From Natrinema altunense (lineage in GTDB: Archaea; Halobacteriota; Halobacteria; Halobacteriales; Natrialbaceae): a stretch of 64,000 nt of DNA. Location: the NCBI RefSeq assembly GCF_000731985.1, contig NZ_JNCS01000001.1:620001-684000 (forward strand). Direction: 5' to 3'. The stretch's first letter is position 1. Every line of letters begins with the position of its first letter. The notes under the pieces are model-generated. The model ran no database searches. It saw only the letters and a list, made by a program, of their open reading frames with translations, and was not told where the DNA came from. Below, piece by piece: positions 27,812 to 37,048 of the stretch. The position numbers and the translations under genes were made by a program.

Positions 27812-27860
27812 AATATGAAGTCAAAATAGACTTGTGTAGACGGAGGCGATAGACGGCGCG

Positions 27861-28097
27861 ATGCCGAGGGAACGAGACGAGAAAAGTGGGAAATATACCG
27901 AGCGATATCTTCCGGACACGTTCGTTACGGCGCTCGAGGAACTCTCGGGAGCGGCGACCACACAGGAAGTAGCCGACGAGGTCGGCTGTGCATACCGAAC
28001 CGCGTTCGCCAAACTCTCCGAACTCGAAGACGCCGGCGGGATCACGTCACGGACGGTCGGCAACGCGTATCTCTGGCATCCCGTCTCCGCCGAGTGA
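27861..28097 (+). CDS. Small winged-helix DNA-binding protein
   Basis: 78 residues, basic at the N-terminus. The helix-turn-helix is in AATTQEVADEVGCAYRTAFAKLSELEDAG (about 30-58) and a wing strand ending NAYLWHP follows. Similar short proteins in haloarchaea act as plasmid- or element-type regulators and as toxin-antitoxin or autoregulatory repressors, but no partner gene is present here. Its promoter region holds two inverted repeats (27756-27775 and 27797-27811), so autoregulation is likely. Confidence 0.7.
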   Translation: MPRERDEKSGKYTERYLPDTFVTALEELSGAATTQEVADEVGCAYRTAFAKLSELEDAGGITSRTVGNAYLWHPVSAE

Positions 28098-28199
28098 GCC
28101 GATCGAAACGGCGGTAACGGAGCGGAAACGCGGGAATTCGATCCTCGACGGACAGTTCCGAATCGCAAGCCCTTACGCCGCCGACCCCCGAGACCAAAT

Positions 28200-28685
28200 A
28201 TGAGCACGATTCGAGTCGTCTGGGGGGCTGCATCGGCACCCACGGCGATGGCCTCCTACGACGCGGCGCTGGCCGAGGCCGGTGTCGAGAACTACAACCT
28301 CGTCTCCGTTTCCTCCGTCATCCCGGCTGGCGTCGACGTCGAGGCCGTCGGCACCGCGCCCGATCTCGGCCCCGCCGGCGACCGCCTGACGGTCGTCGAG
28401 GCTCGAGCCACCGCTGCCGGCCCCGGTCGCGTGAGCGCGGCGCTCGCGTGGGCTCAGTCCGTCGATAACGGCCCGGGACTGTTCTACGAGACTGCGGGCG
28501 AGATGGACCGCGAGGACGTCGAACGCCGGGTCCGAGAGGGACTGGCCGCGGGGCAGGAGCTTCGCGACTGGGCGTTCGCCGATCCGCGAGTGGCCGTCGA
28601 GAGCCGGCAGGCCGAGTCGGGTGATTACACGACGGCGGTCGTCCTCGCAGTCTACGGCGAGAGCGAACCGATCCTCGTGGATTGA
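28200..28685 (+). CDS. pdaD: Pyruvoyl-dependent arginine decarboxylase
   Basis: 161 residues. The proenzyme cleaves itself at the serine pair in VSVSSVIPAG (Ser38-Ser39) to make the pyruvoyl cofactor, and then decarboxylates arginine to agmatine. The family stretch GPGLFYETAGE (about 90-102) is present. In archaea agmatine is used for the agmatidine base of tRNA-Ile2 and for polyamines. The ATG at 28200 has a CTTACG TATA-like element about 25 nt upstream. The length fits the family. Confidence 0.9.
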   Translation: MSTIRVVWGAASAPTAMASYDAALAEAGVENYNLVSVSSVIPAGVDVEAVGTAPDLGPAGDRLTVVEARATAAGPGRVSAALAWAQSVDNGPGLFYETAGEMDREDVERRVREGLAAGQELRDWAFADPRVAVESRQAESGDYTTAVVLAVYGESEPILVD

Positions 28686-28739
28686 CCCAAAGCGAACCCT
28701 TTTGAACCGGCGACTCATTGATACGGGTACACACTTCTC

Positions 28740-29138
28740 ATGAACGGAAATACGCCGTACGCAGGGCTACCGGGCGAGACTGGTGCTGGGCAGCGTGCAG
28801 CGGCGGACGTTCCTGACCTCTCGAGCGCGCAAAAGCGGCTGCTTCACCGCGACGTCTCGCGGATCGCGGCCCGGACGCGCGAGTTTCTCCCGAACGAATA
28901 CGCCGTCGACGCCGACGTCTCGACCGGCATGACCGGACCGGAGGTCACCGTCGCCGTCCGACCGCCGGTCGGTCACGCCGTCTCCGCTGGCTTCACGCCC
29001 GATCTCGAGGACGCGGCGGCCGCCGAGGAGGTCATTACCGCCGCCGAACGCGATGAAGTCGCCCGCGGGCTCGCCGCGAGTGCGGCCCTGCAGGTGAAAC
29101 AGGCGATCAGTAACAACGTGCGGCCGACCGGGAAGTAG
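28740..29138 (+). CDS. Conserved haloarchaeal protein (DUF5811-like)
   Basis: 132 residues. It starts MNGNTPYAGLPG and has a helical middle (AQKRLLHRDVSRIAARTREFLP) and a compact alpha/beta end. There is no TM or cysteine. I believe it to be the DUF5811 family, which is restricted to haloarchaea; the name is from memory. It follows pdaD by 54 nt on the same strand but has a CTTTTGAA TATA-like element (28699-28706), so it may be transcribed separately. The function is unknown. Confidence 0.7.
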   Translation: MNGNTPYAGLPGETGAGQRAAADVPDLSSAQKRLLHRDVSRIAARTREFLPNEYAVDADVSTGMTGPEVTVAVRPPVGHAVSAGFTPDLEDAAAAEEVITAAERDEVARGLAASAALQVKQAISNNVRPTGK

Positions 29139-29194
29139 GCGACCGCCGCGCGCCATCGAACCCGCCGATCAGCTTTTCGACGTGTCGCTTCGTT

Positions 29195-29632
29195 TCAGTA
29201 GAGCAACTGCTCGAGCTGGTGGCGCCGCCGCTCGAGGTCGAACGCCGACTCGACCGATGGATCGTCGCTGAGGCGCTCGAGTAGCAACAGCGGGTCCCCG
29301 CCGGCTCCTTCCACTTCCCTGAGCAGCAGTTCGATAGCGGTTCGGTTCGTCGCCAGCGACGGGCAGAGACCGAGTGCCAGCGCGAACGGCACCGCACGCT
29401 CGGGCCGGGTCGGGAACGCGTCGCTGACGCGTTCGAAATCGGGAGTGGTGGCGGTGGCAGCGGGTGCTCCCTCGTCCGTTTCGGCTCCGTCGCGGTCCGA
29501 TCGCGGAGCCGGCTCGAGGGACAGACAGCGGGTACAGAACGAGACGACGGCGGCCGCCGACGGTGCGTCCGTGCGGTACTCCGCCGGCACGGAAAACAGG
29601 ATCGTCGGGGCACCGCACTCGGAACAGGTCAT
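29195..29632 (-). CDS. Zinc-ribbon conserved protein (DUF6276-like)
   Basis: 145 residues. CSEC (3-6) and a second CTRC (33-36) form a zinc ribbon at the N-terminus. A Thr/Ala/Asp linker follows, then a helical C-terminal domain of about 80 residues. Such proteins occur next to atpD in several haloarchaea, which agrees with the 54-nt gap to atpD upstream on the same strand. A link to ATPase function has not been shown. The family name is from memory. Confidence 0.68.
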   Translation of the reverse strand: MTCSECGAPTILFSVPAEYRTDAPSAAAVVSFCTRCLSLEPAPRSDRDGAETDEGAPAATATTPDFERVSDAFPTRPERAVPFALALGLCPSLATNRTAIELLLREVEGAGGDPLLLLERLSDDPSVESAFDLERRRHQLEQLLY

Positions 29633-29686
29633 CGGGATGGGGTGTGCAGGTGGCTGTTCGGTCGTTCGGCGGTGGAACGGTCCGGC

Positions 29687-30412
29687 TTACTGGTTGGCCG
29701 CGGGCGACTGCGCGGCGGTTTCCGGCTGTGCGTCCTCGAGTGCCGCCTCCTCGGCTGCCCGCTCGGCCTCTCGTTCCGCCTTCTCCTCGGCTTCCTTCTT
29801 TTCCTTGATCTTCTTCAGGCGGAACGTCTCCTCGCGTTCCTGTTCCTCGAGTTTCTGCTCGATGTACTCCTGATTCTCGTAGAGTTCGGGCAGGAGCTTG
29901 AACTCGAGGGCGTTGACGCGGCGCTTCGTGGTCTCGATCTCCCGGAGCATCTTCTTCATCGCCGTCTCGACCTCGGCGGCGAGGATGATGCTCTCGAGGA
30001 GGTCCTCGTAGGCCTCGGCGGCCTCGTCGATGCGGGCGGAGGTGCCCATGATCCCGTAGCCGCGCTGATCGAGGCTCTTGGAGACCCGCGAGGATTCGAT
30101 CTGCGGGACGACGACGCCCATGATGTTCTTGGACTCGGTGGTGATCTCGGGGTGTTCCTGCAGCGCCGATGCGGCACCGCGGACGGCGACGTCACCCTCC
30201 ATCGCGCGGGCCATGTTGATCTTCTTCTGGGCGTCCTCGTAGTCCTGCGCGAGGTCGCCGCGGACGTCCTGGGCCTTGTCCAGAATGTCCATGAACTCCA
30301 TGATCAGCCCGTCGCGTTTCTTCTCGAGCGTGCCGTGACCCCGCTCGGAGAGCTCGATGCGATCCTCGATCGCCATCAAGTTCTTGCGGGTGGGCTTGAC
30401 GTCGTTGGCCAT
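29687..30412 (-). CDS. atpD: A-type ATP synthase subunit D
   Basis: 241 residues. This is the central-stalk coiled-coil subunit. The start [19 protein letters not shown] and the paired long helices at both ends are diagnostic, with the [12 protein letters not shown] segment in the C-terminal helix. The tail is Glu/Ala-rich, as in other haloarchaea. Unlike the other eight subunits, which lie together at 35628-43894, this gene is separated from atpB by about 5.2 kb containing an ABC transporter, a small membrane gene and a Zn-ribbon gene. Confidence 0.93.
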   Translation of the reverse strand: MANDVKPTRKNLMAIEDRIELSERGHGTLEKKRDGLIMEFMDILDKAQDVRGDLAQDYEDAQKKINMARAMEGDVAVRGAASALQEHPEITTESKNIMGVVVPQIESSRVSKSLDQRGYGIMGTSARIDEAAEAYEDLLESIILAAEVETAMKKMLREIETTKRRVNALEFKLLPELYENQEYIEQKLEEQEREETFRLKKIKEKKEAEEKAEREAERAAEEAALEDAQPETAAQSPAANQ

Positions 30413-30522
30413 CTTGTGGGGGGATAGCGGGCCCAGTCGGATAACTGTTTACAGTTTCCGCGCACCGCTCGCGCTCGAGACGCGGGAAATCGACGGCAGC
30501 GGGTCGCTCTCGAGGGAGAGAC

Positions 30523-30726
30523 TTACCCGAGGAACAGGTCGACCATGTCGCCCGACGACTGACCCTTGTAGAGTTCCGAGTAGCCGCAGCTCGTACAGCT
30601 TACGACGTGGAAACGCCTGTTTTGGATGTCGAACATCTTGGAAAGTCCACTCCCCGTCGTCGAGATTTCGTCGATCTCCGTCTCCGTGTGACCGCACTTC
30701 GGACAGCCGTGCTCGTCGTCTCTCAT
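30523..30726 (-). CDS. Small zinc-ribbon nucleic-acid-binding-type protein
   Basis: 67 residues. CPKC (8-11) and CTSC (44-47) make one zinc ribbon, with a YSELYKG strand after it. It resembles the archaeal Zn-ribbon proteins annotated as predicted nucleic-acid binding. It lies 110 nt upstream of atpD on the same strand and divergent from a small membrane gene, so it may be cotranscribed with atpD. Confidence 0.75.
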   Translation of the reverse strand: MRDDEHGCPKCGHTETEIDEISTTGSGLSKMFDIQNRRFHVVSCTSCGYSELYKGQSSGDMVDLFLG

Positions 30727-30790
30727 AGTCCCCCATCTCCTGTCAGTTCATAAAATCTTTGTGACTGGCATCTCGAGTGGTCACCACACC

Positions 30791-31099
30791 ATGTCCGTCG
30801 GTCTCGTACTCGTCGTCCTCGCGTTTCTGGCGGTTCCGTTCGTCCTCTGGTTGGCGATCAATCAGGAAACGTCGGCCCCGACCGTGGTCGATCGAGCGGA
30901 AGCGGAACGGATCGCAAAGGAGCGCGGCGGCCGCGAGCCGACTCGTACGGCCGACGGATCGGGCGGAGCAACCCGTTCGGACGCCGACGATGACACGGCC
31001 GCTGAATGGGGCGCTCACCGCGAGCGCGACGCGCGAGACGGCCGGTCAGCAGAGGGTGACCGGGACGACCGCGATGAGTGGGGCGATCGACGCACGTAG
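30791..31099 (+). CDS. Small single-TM protein with charged tail
   Basis: 102 residues from the ATG at 30791 (an in-frame start at 30761 adds only polar residues). One TM helix at about 4-23 is followed by a cytoplasmic tail extremely rich in Asp, Arg, Glu and Gly with low complexity. It is probably real, given the TM and start position; the tail has no motif. It is divergent from the Zn-ribbon gene and convergent with the ABC ATPase gene. The function is unknown. Confidence 0.5.
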   Translation: MSVGLVLVVLAFLAVPFVLWLAINQETSAPTVVDRAEAERIAKERGGREPTRTADGSGGATRSDADDDTAAEWGAHRERDARDGRSAEGDRDDRDEWGDRRT

Positions 31100-31128
31100 C
31101 GTACAGTGGCCGGTGCCATCGTCGGTCG

Positions 31129-32148
31129 TCAATCCGACTCGAGGACGTGGACCCGGTCCGCGTCGATCGAGAGCGGGATCGAGTCGCCGACCCGATAGCT
31201 GTCGCTCCCGTCGGCGTGCAGCGTCACCGTCGTGTCGTCGGGCAGCGTCGCCGTGAGTTGGGTCCGGTCCCCGAGGTAGGTCACGTTCGTCACGTCGGCC
31301 TCGATCTGCCCCTCGCCGAGTTCGAAGGCGGCGGGCCGGGCCGCGACCCGGATCGAACCGTCCGTCTCGGCGGCCACGGGCAGTTCAGTAAAGCCCAGAT
31401 CGACGTGGCCGTTCTCGGCGACGCCCTCGAGCAGGGTCGAACTCCCGACGAAGTTCGCGACGAACGCGTTCGCGGGACGTCGGTAGATCTCCGCCGGCGT
31501 CCCGACCTGTTCGACGGTGCCGTCGTCGAGGACGGCGATCCGGTCGCACATCGCCATGGCCTCTTCCTGGTCGTGGGTGACGTAGAGGGCGGTGACGCCG
31601 AGGTCGGCCAGTAGGTTGCCGATTTCGTCACGCAGTCGGGTCTTGAGTTTCGCGTCCAGTCCCGTCATCGGCTCGTCGAGCAGGAGGACGTGGGGTTCGA
31701 TCGCGAGCGCTCGCGCGAGGCCGACCCGCTGCTGTTGGCCGCCGGACAGCGTCGTCGGCCGCCGGTCGGCGAGGTCGGCGATGTCGAGCAACGCGAGCAG
31801 TTCGTCGGCCCGCTTCCGGCGCTCGGCCGTCGAGACCCCCTGCATCTTCAGCCCGAAGGCGACGTTCGCGCGGACGCTCATGGTGTCGAACAGCGCGTAC
31901 GACTGGAAGACCAGCCCGACGTGGCGCTCTTCCGGCGGGACGTGAGTGACGTCGACCCCGTCGAACAACACCCGGCCCTGCGTGGGCGTCTCGAACCCCG
32001 CGATGGTCCGCAGCGTCGTCGTCTTCCCACAGCCCGAGGGGCCGACGACACCGAGGATTTCGCCGTCGTGGATCGTCAGCTCGACCCCGTCGACGGCGAC
32101 CTCGTCGCCGTAGGCCTTGGTGAGCGACTCGAGGACGACCTCGCTCAC
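31129..32148 (-). CDS. ABC importer ATP-binding subunit (PotA/FbpC-like)
   Basis: 339 residues; the start codon is GTG at 32146-32148. Walker A GPSGCGKTT is at 36-44, the signature LSGGQQQR at 134-141, and the LLLDEP Walker B follows. A TOBE-type regulatory domain (about 240-335) marks it as a CUT1/MOI-type import ATPase, the group for polyamines, iron, thiamine, sulfate or sugars. It is the last gene of an importer operon read from 35348 down to 31129. The substrate is not known. Confidence 0.9.
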   Translation of the reverse strand: MSEVVLESLTKAYGDEVAVDGVELTIHDGEILGVVGPSGCGKTTTLRTIAGFETPTQGRVLFDGVDVTHVPPEERHVGLVFQSYALFDTMSVRANVAFGLKMQGVSTAERRKRADELLALLDIADLADRRPTTLSGGQQQRVGLARALAIEPHVLLLDEPMTGLDAKLKTRLRDEIGNLLADLGVTALYVTHDQEEAMAMCDRIAVLDDGTVEQVGTPAEIYRRPANAFVANFVGSSTLLEGVAENGHVDLGFTELPVAAETDGSIRVAARPAAFELGEGQIEADVTNVTYLGDRTQLTATLPDDTTVTLHADGSDSYRVGDSIPLSIDADRVHVLESD

Positions 32149-32236
32149 GACCGATCACCGCCGCCGACCGCGGCGTTGGCTGGGTGTCGTCTGCAACCGA
32201 TGCGTCTCGATCTCCGGCGAGCAGTTCGTGTCCGTT

Positions 32237-33268
32237 TCATCGTTGTCGTGTGGTCGTAAACCCGCTGTTGCCGATCACCTGCAACACGAGGATCGCGGCG
32301 ACGACGATCAAGAAGTAGACCGACACCGCCGCCGCCGACTGCAGGTACGTCGCGTTCGAGATGTTCCGATAGAGGAAGATCGCGAACGGGTCCGGGCTCC
32401 CGCTCGCCACCATGTACGTGAAATTGAACTCCGCCGCCGCCAGCGTCCACGTGATGATCGCGCCCGCGACGATCCCCCGCTTCGCGTGGGGGACGACGAT
32501 CGTCAGGAACGTTCGCGGCCACGACGCGCCGAGCGAGCGGGCGCTCTCCTCGAGTCGGACGAGATCCATCGATTGGAACGAACTCTGGACCGTCAGGACC
32601 ATGTACGGCGATTTGAGCAGGCAGTAGCCCGCGATCAACCCGACCGCCGACCGGCCGTGCTCGGGGTAGGTCTGGACGAACGCGATCCCGAGGATCAATC
32701 CCGGGACGAGCGGCAGGATCGCGATCGTGTTCACCACGTCCCGCGCGACGAAGTCGTACCGCGTGAGCGCGTACGCCACCGGGACGCCGATCACCACGTT
32801 CAACACCATCCCGCCGGTCGCGATCGCGAGGCTGAACGCGAGTCCCGGGAGCGCGTTCGACCGGACGCCGTAGTCCCCGAAGCCGAGCACCTGCCGCCAG
32901 TGCTCGAGGGTGACGAACCCCTGGGGTACGACGCCCGTTGCCGACTGCGCGAACGAGGAAACGACCGTCACGACGACTGGGAGGGTCAGAAAGGCGACGA
33001 CGATCGAGACGACGCCGACGAGGATCGGGCGACCGAACAGCGTCGAATACGCCGTTTCGGACCGCGACCACTCGCCGGACGCGGCGGCCGTCGCAGTGCC
33101 ACCGTCGGGACGCGGCCCGCCGCGGGCAGCTCCGGCCAGCGTGTCGCGGTCCGCTTTCGATTCGTCGGTCGCGTTGGGTCCGCACCTCTCGTTCTGTGCC
33201 CCATTGGATTCGCCGTTCACGTTCGATCCGTCGATCGTCTCCCCAGTCGAGTCCGTGTTCTCAGTCAT
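32237..33268 (-). CDS. ABC importer permease subunit 2
   Basis: 343 residues from the ATG at 33266-33268, only 1 nt past the stop of the other permease. An earlier TTG start would overlap that gene. A hydrophilic N-terminus of about 70 residues is unusually long for this class. Six TM segments follow, with the EAA loop in the EESARSLGASWPRTFLTIVVPH segment where the ATPase docks. It belongs to the binding-protein-dependent inner membrane component family and pairs with the permease upstream. Confidence 0.87.
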   Translation of the reverse strand: MTENTDSTGETIDGSNVNGESNGAQNERCGPNATDESKADRDTLAGAARGGPRPDGGTATAAASGEWSRSETAYSTLFGRPILVGVVSIVVAFLTLPVVVTVVSSFAQSATGVVPQGFVTLEHWRQVLGFGDYGVRSNALPGLAFSLAIATGGMVLNVVIGVPVAYALTRYDFVARDVVNTIAILPLVPGLILGIAFVQTYPEHGRSAVGLIAGYCLLKSPYMVLTVQSSFQSMDLVRLEESARSLGASWPRTFLTIVVPHAKRGIVAGAIITWTLAAAEFNFTYMVASGSPDPFAIFLYRNISNATYLQSAAAVSVYFLIVVAAILVLQVIGNSGFTTTRQR

Positions 33269-33269
33269 C

Positions 33270-34193
33270 TCAGATCTCCACCGCCTCGTTCTCAATGAAC
33301 CGTAACCCGACGAACGTGACCGCGACGATGAAGGCCACGTAAACGAGCCCGATCGCGGCCGCGATGTCGGGATCGTACGAGCCGACGCTGATTTCGTCGT
33401 GTATCTGCAGCGTGAGCACGCGGTGGCTCTGGAGGATCAGTACGGTCCCGAAGATCGCGAGCCCGGAGCGGAAGGTCAGAATCGCCGCCGCGACGATCCC
33501 CGGTCTGATCTCCGGGAACGTCACGTGATAGAACGTTTGCCACCGGCTTGCCCCGAGTGCACGCGCCGCCTCCTCGGCCTGGACGTTGACTTCGGCGTAG
33601 GTGCCCCGCAACACCATCGTCGCCCGCGGCAACAGCGAGTAGACGTAGCCGAGGAACAGTCCGGTGATCGCCGTCGCGCTCGCCAGATCGAGCGCGCTCT
33701 GGCCCGTCGCGACCGCGATCGCGTTCGTCACCAGCCCCTGTCGGCCGAGCAAGACGATAATCAGGTACGCGACGATGATCCCCGGAAGCGCGATCGGGAA
33801 CGAGACCGCCGCGACGACGGCTCGCTCGAACGGGAGTTCGTACTTCTCGAGGACGTGGGAGACGGCGACGCCGAGCGCGACGCTGACCAGCGTCGCCAGT
33901 CCGACGAACCACAGCGTGTTCCAAGCGACCCACCGGTACTCGGCGGTGGTCGCGAGGGTCCGCCAGGCCTCGAGCGACCAGCCTTCGATCCAGACCGTCT
34001 CCTCCGCGAGGCTGATCCGCACCAGCATCGCGAGCGGGACGAACCCCGCGACGGTCGCGAGGGCGAAGAAGGGCAGACACATGATCGCGATCCGGCGGCG
34101 CTCGCGGTCGCGTTCGGTCGTCGGCCGTGCGGTCGCGGCGGCGAGCGTTGCGACCCGACGGACCGACGCCGTCGCCGAGCTCCGAACGGACAT
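33270..34193 (-). CDS. ABC importer permease subunit 1
   Basis: 307 residues and six TM helices. The EAA loop is recognisable in EEAARALGASRWQTFYHVTFPEI. It forms the transmembrane channel together with the second permease, whose start follows by 1 nt. It starts at the ATG 34191-34193, 9 nt after the stop of the binding-protein gene, so all four genes form one operon. Confidence 0.88.
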   Translation of the reverse strand: MSVRSSATASVRRVATLAAATARPTTERDRERRRIAIMCLPFFALATVAGFVPLAMLVRISLAEETVWIEGWSLEAWRTLATTAEYRWVAWNTLWFVGLATLVSVALGVAVSHVLEKYELPFERAVVAAVSFPIALPGIIVAYLIIVLLGRQGLVTNAIAVATGQSALDLASATAITGLFLGYVYSLLPRATMVLRGTYAEVNVQAEEAARALGASRWQTFYHVTFPEIRPGIVAAAILTFRSGLAIFGTVLILQSHRVLTLQIHDEISVGSYDPDIAAAIGLVYVAFIVAVTFVGLRFIENEAVEI

Positions 34194-34202
34194 GTCGCGA
34201 TC

Positions 34203-35348
34203 TCACTGCGCCCCCTGTAGCGGGGTGCGCTCGACGAGTTCTTCCTGAATCGCGTCCTGTTTCGAGACGAGTGTTTCCTGATCGACGGTAAACTGCGCCG
34301 CGTCGTAGGCCGACTGGTCGGGAAACGCGTCGGGTTGGTCGAGCTCGTCCGCCCGAATCGGTCTGACGTACGCGTCGAAGAACAGCTTCTGGCACGCTTC
34401 GGTTAGCACGAAGTCCATGAACAGCTTCGCCGCTTCGGGGTTCGGAGCGTTCCGGAGCAGGGCGTAGCCGTAGGGGACGTTCATCGCACCCGGCTCGCCG
34501 TCGGGTCCCGGAAGGATCGTCACGTCGATCTGGTCCTCGTCGAACTCGTCGTTGTTGTACTTCAGGTTCAGCCCCGTGTAATCGTACTCGACGACCGTCG
34601 AGATTTCGCCGCTCGTCATCGGTCCCTCGACGTTGCGCCGGAAGTCGGCACCGTGGTCGGAGATCTCCTCGTGATACTCGATGACGGGATCGAGGTCGTC
34701 GAGGTCGCCGCCGTAGGCCCTGTTGACCGACAGCGCCGAAGCCTGTCCGTTGGCCGTGTGCGGCGGTGTGAAGGCGAGATCCTTCGCGATGTCGGGGTGT
34801 TTCAGGTCTTCCCACGTTTCGGGGGCATCCAGTCCCCGCTCCTCGTAGATGTCGGCCCGATAGGTCACCGCGGTCGTCATCTGCCGGGTCGCGGTCACGT
34901 GGCCGTTGTCGGTCTTCAGATCGTCGGGAACGACGTCCCAGTTGGCCGGCTTGTAGTCGGTCGTCAGCTCGTCGTTCATCGCCTGCAAGCCGAACGAGTA
35001 GCCGCCGTTGTACGCCGAGTGGGTCGGGTTCCGGGCGTTGGCCCGCATGTCCTCGAGTGCCTCGCCCGACGATCCTTGCGCATCGTACAACGAGATCCCG
35101 TACTCGTCTTCGAACGCTTCCATGACGGCCCCCCAGTTCGACCAGCCGGTCTGGACGCAGTAGATCTGTAGTTCCTCGGGGAACGCGGCGCTGTCGATGC
35201 CAGTCTCGTAGTCACCGTGCCCAACGGTGTACGTCTGGCCACTGCCCCCGCCGGTGAAATCGCTCAGACAGCCCGCGACCGCGAGCGTCCCCACGGTCGC
35301 GCTACTCGCGAGCACCGATCGTCGCGTCGTCCCTGTCGACTCGGACAT
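34203..35348 (-). CDS. ABC importer solute-binding lipoprotein
   Basis: 381 residues from the ATG at 35346-35348. A Tat-type signal (TTRRSVLA) is followed by the lipobox VAGC, giving a lipid-anchored binding protein on the outside of the cell. The mature part has the two-lobe fold pattern of the PotD/TbpA/FbpA-like group, with LDAPETWEDLKHPD and ANPEAAKLFMDFVL-like segments. The ligand (polyamine, iron, thiamine or phosphonate) cannot be told. It is the first gene of the four-gene importer operon placed inside the ATPase region. A TATA-like CTATATAG at about 35404-35411 lies upstream. Confidence 0.85.
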   Translation of the reverse strand: MSESTGTTRRSVLASSATVGTLAVAGCLSDFTGGGSGQTYTVGHGDYETGIDSAAFPEELQIYCVQTGWSNWGAVMEAFEDEYGISLYDAQGSSGEALEDMRANARNPTHSAYNGGYSFGLQAMNDELTTDYKPANWDVVPDDLKTDNGHVTATRQMTTAVTYRADIYEERGLDAPETWEDLKHPDIAKDLAFTPPHTANGQASALSVNRAYGGDLDDLDPVIEYHEEISDHGADFRRNVEGPMTSGEISTVVEYDYTGLNLKYNNDEFDEDQIDVTILPGPDGEPGAMNVPYGYALLRNAPNPEAAKLFMDFVLTEACQKLFFDAYVRPIRADELDQPDAFPDQSAYDAAQFTVDQETLVSKQDAIQEELVERTPLQGAQ

Positions 35349-35627
35349 ACCTGAGCAAGCCGACAAAACACACTAATCGGTTGCTATGTTCGGACTACTG
35401 ACCTATATAGCACATCGTAGCGGCCCCGATCGGTCCGCAGGACCTCGAGCGACCGACACGGACGCCATCGGCGTCTCGCCCCACGCGTCGCCGGACAACG
35501 GCATGACCGCCCCATCGGACGCCTCGAGGTGGCCGATCGGCGCGTCCTCGGGTTCGACGCTCGAGATGTCGCCGAGCCGAGACGGATACTTCGAACAGTA
35601 AAAGTGGATGCGGGCGATCCGCGGCGC

Positions 35628-37046
35628 TCAGTCAGCCTGTACGGCTTCGGCAGTTTCCGACTCGTCTTCGCGGTAGTGCTCTTCGATGAGTTCCTCGTCG
35701 ATCCGGTTGAGTTCCGTCTTCGGCAGATCCGAGAGCAGATCCCAGCCGAGTTCGAGCGTGTCGTCGATCGAGCGGTTGGTGTCGTACCCCTGCTGGACGA
35801 ACTCCGTCTCGAAGCGGTCGGCGAAGTCGAGGAACTTGTTGTCCCGCTCGGAGAGCGCTTCGCGGCCGACGATGTTCACGAGGTCGCGCAGGTCCTCACC
35901 CTCCGCGTAGGCAGCGTACATCTGGTCGGAGACGTCGCCGTGGTCCTCGCGGGTCAGACCCTCGCCGATCCCGTCGTCCATCAGCCGCGAGAGGCTGGGC
36001 AGGACATTGACCGGCGGTTCGATGCCCTGACTGTTTAAGTCCCGATCCATCATGATCTGGCCCTCGGTAATGTAGCCGGTCAGGTCCGGAATCGGGTGCG
36101 TGTCGTCGTCGCCGGGCATCGTCAGGATCGGGATCTGCGTGACCGATCCCTCCTTGCCCTCGATTCGACCGGCACGCTCGTAGAGCTGTGCCAGGTCGGT
36201 GTACATGTAGCCGGGGTAGCCACGGCGACCCGGGACCTCCTCGCGTGCGGCACCGATCTCGCGCAGCGCCTCACAGTAGTTGGTCATGTCCGTCAGGATG
36301 ACGAGGACGTGGTAGTCCTTCTCGAAGGCCAGGTACTCGGCCGTGGTGAGCGCGAGTCGCGGCGTGACCTGCCGCTCGACTGCAGGGTCGTCCGCGAGGT
36401 TCATGAAGACGACCGAGCGCTCGAGCGCGCCGGTGCGCTCGAAGTCGTCCATGAACTCGTTTGCCTCTTCGGCGGTGATCCCCATCGCACCGAAGATGAC
36501 GGCGAACTCCGAACCCTCGTCGTCGCCCTCCTCCTCTTCCGGAACGGTCGCCTGCCGGGCGATCTGAAGCGCGAGTTCGTTGTGGGGCAGCCCCGAGCCG
36601 GAGAAGATCGGCAGCTTCTGTCCCCGGACCAGCGTGTTCATGCCGTCGATGGCGGAGACGCCGGTCTGGATGAACTCCTCGGGGTACTCCCGGGAGTAGG
36701 GGTTGATCGCTTCGCCGACGATGTTATGTCGTTCCTCGGGGACGATTTCCGGACCGCCGTCGATCGGGTTCCCGGAGCCGTCGAGCACCCGTCCGAGGAG
36801 GTCCTCGGTGACGGGCATCTTCATCGTCTCACCCAGGAAGCGAACGGAGGCGTTGCGGTCGATCCCGCCCGTGCCTTCGAACACCTGGATCGAGACGATC
36901 CCTTCGCTCGATTCCAGGACCTGGCCGCGCAGCGTTCGCCCGTCCTCGGTCTCGATCTCGACGATCTCGTCGTAACCGACCGGCTCGTCGACCTCGGCGA
37001 ACACCAGCGGACCGCTGATTTCCGTGATAGTCTGGTACTCTTTCAT
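35628..37046 (-). CDS. atpB: A-type ATP synthase subunit B
   Basis: 472 residues. This is the non-catalytic nucleotide-binding subunit of the A1 hexamer. It starts [16 protein letters not shown] and carries [12 protein letters not shown] where catalytic subunits have a P-loop, plus [12 protein letters not shown], all typical of B. The ATG at 37044-37046 is 2 nt after the stop of atpA. The Asp/Glu-rich insert near 170 ([10 protein letters not shown]) is a halophile feature. It is the last gene of the continuous operon. Confidence 0.95.
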   Translation of the reverse strand: MKEYQTITEISGPLVFAEVDEPVGYDEIVEIETEDGRTLRGQVLESSEGIVSIQVFEGTGGIDRNASVRFLGETMKMPVTEDLLGRVLDGSGNPIDGGPEIVPEERHNIVGEAINPYSREYPEEFIQTGVSAIDGMNTLVRGQKLPIFSGSGLPHNELALQIARQATVPEEEEGDDEGSEFAVIFGAMGITAEEANEFMDDFERTGALERSVVFMNLADDPAVERQVTPRLALTTAEYLAFEKDYHVLVILTDMTNYCEALREIGAAREEVPGRRGYPGYMYTDLAQLYERAGRIEGKEGSVTQIPILTMPGDDDTHPIPDLTGYITEGQIMMDRDLNSQGIEPPVNVLPSLSRLMDDGIGEGLTREDHGDVSDQMYAAYAEGEDLRDLVNIVGREALSERDNKFLDFADRFETEFVQQGYDTNRSIDDTLELGWDLLSDLPKTELNRIDEELIEEHYREDESETAEAVQAD

Positions 37047-37048
37047 CG

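Larger units (their letters stand above)
27549..27860. other. 312-nt upstream region of the small HTH gene
   Basis: No gene was found. The last 110 bases are much more AT-rich than the surroundings and hold two separate perfect inverted repeats and a TATA-like GTAATATG near 27810-27817. The first 200 bases show nothing I can name. Confidence 0.5.

Noticed and set aside
35386-35601. A 71-codon open frame between the ABC importer and atpB
   Set aside because: Mixed composition, no start signal beyond the divergent AT-rich promoter, no motif. More likely noncoding.
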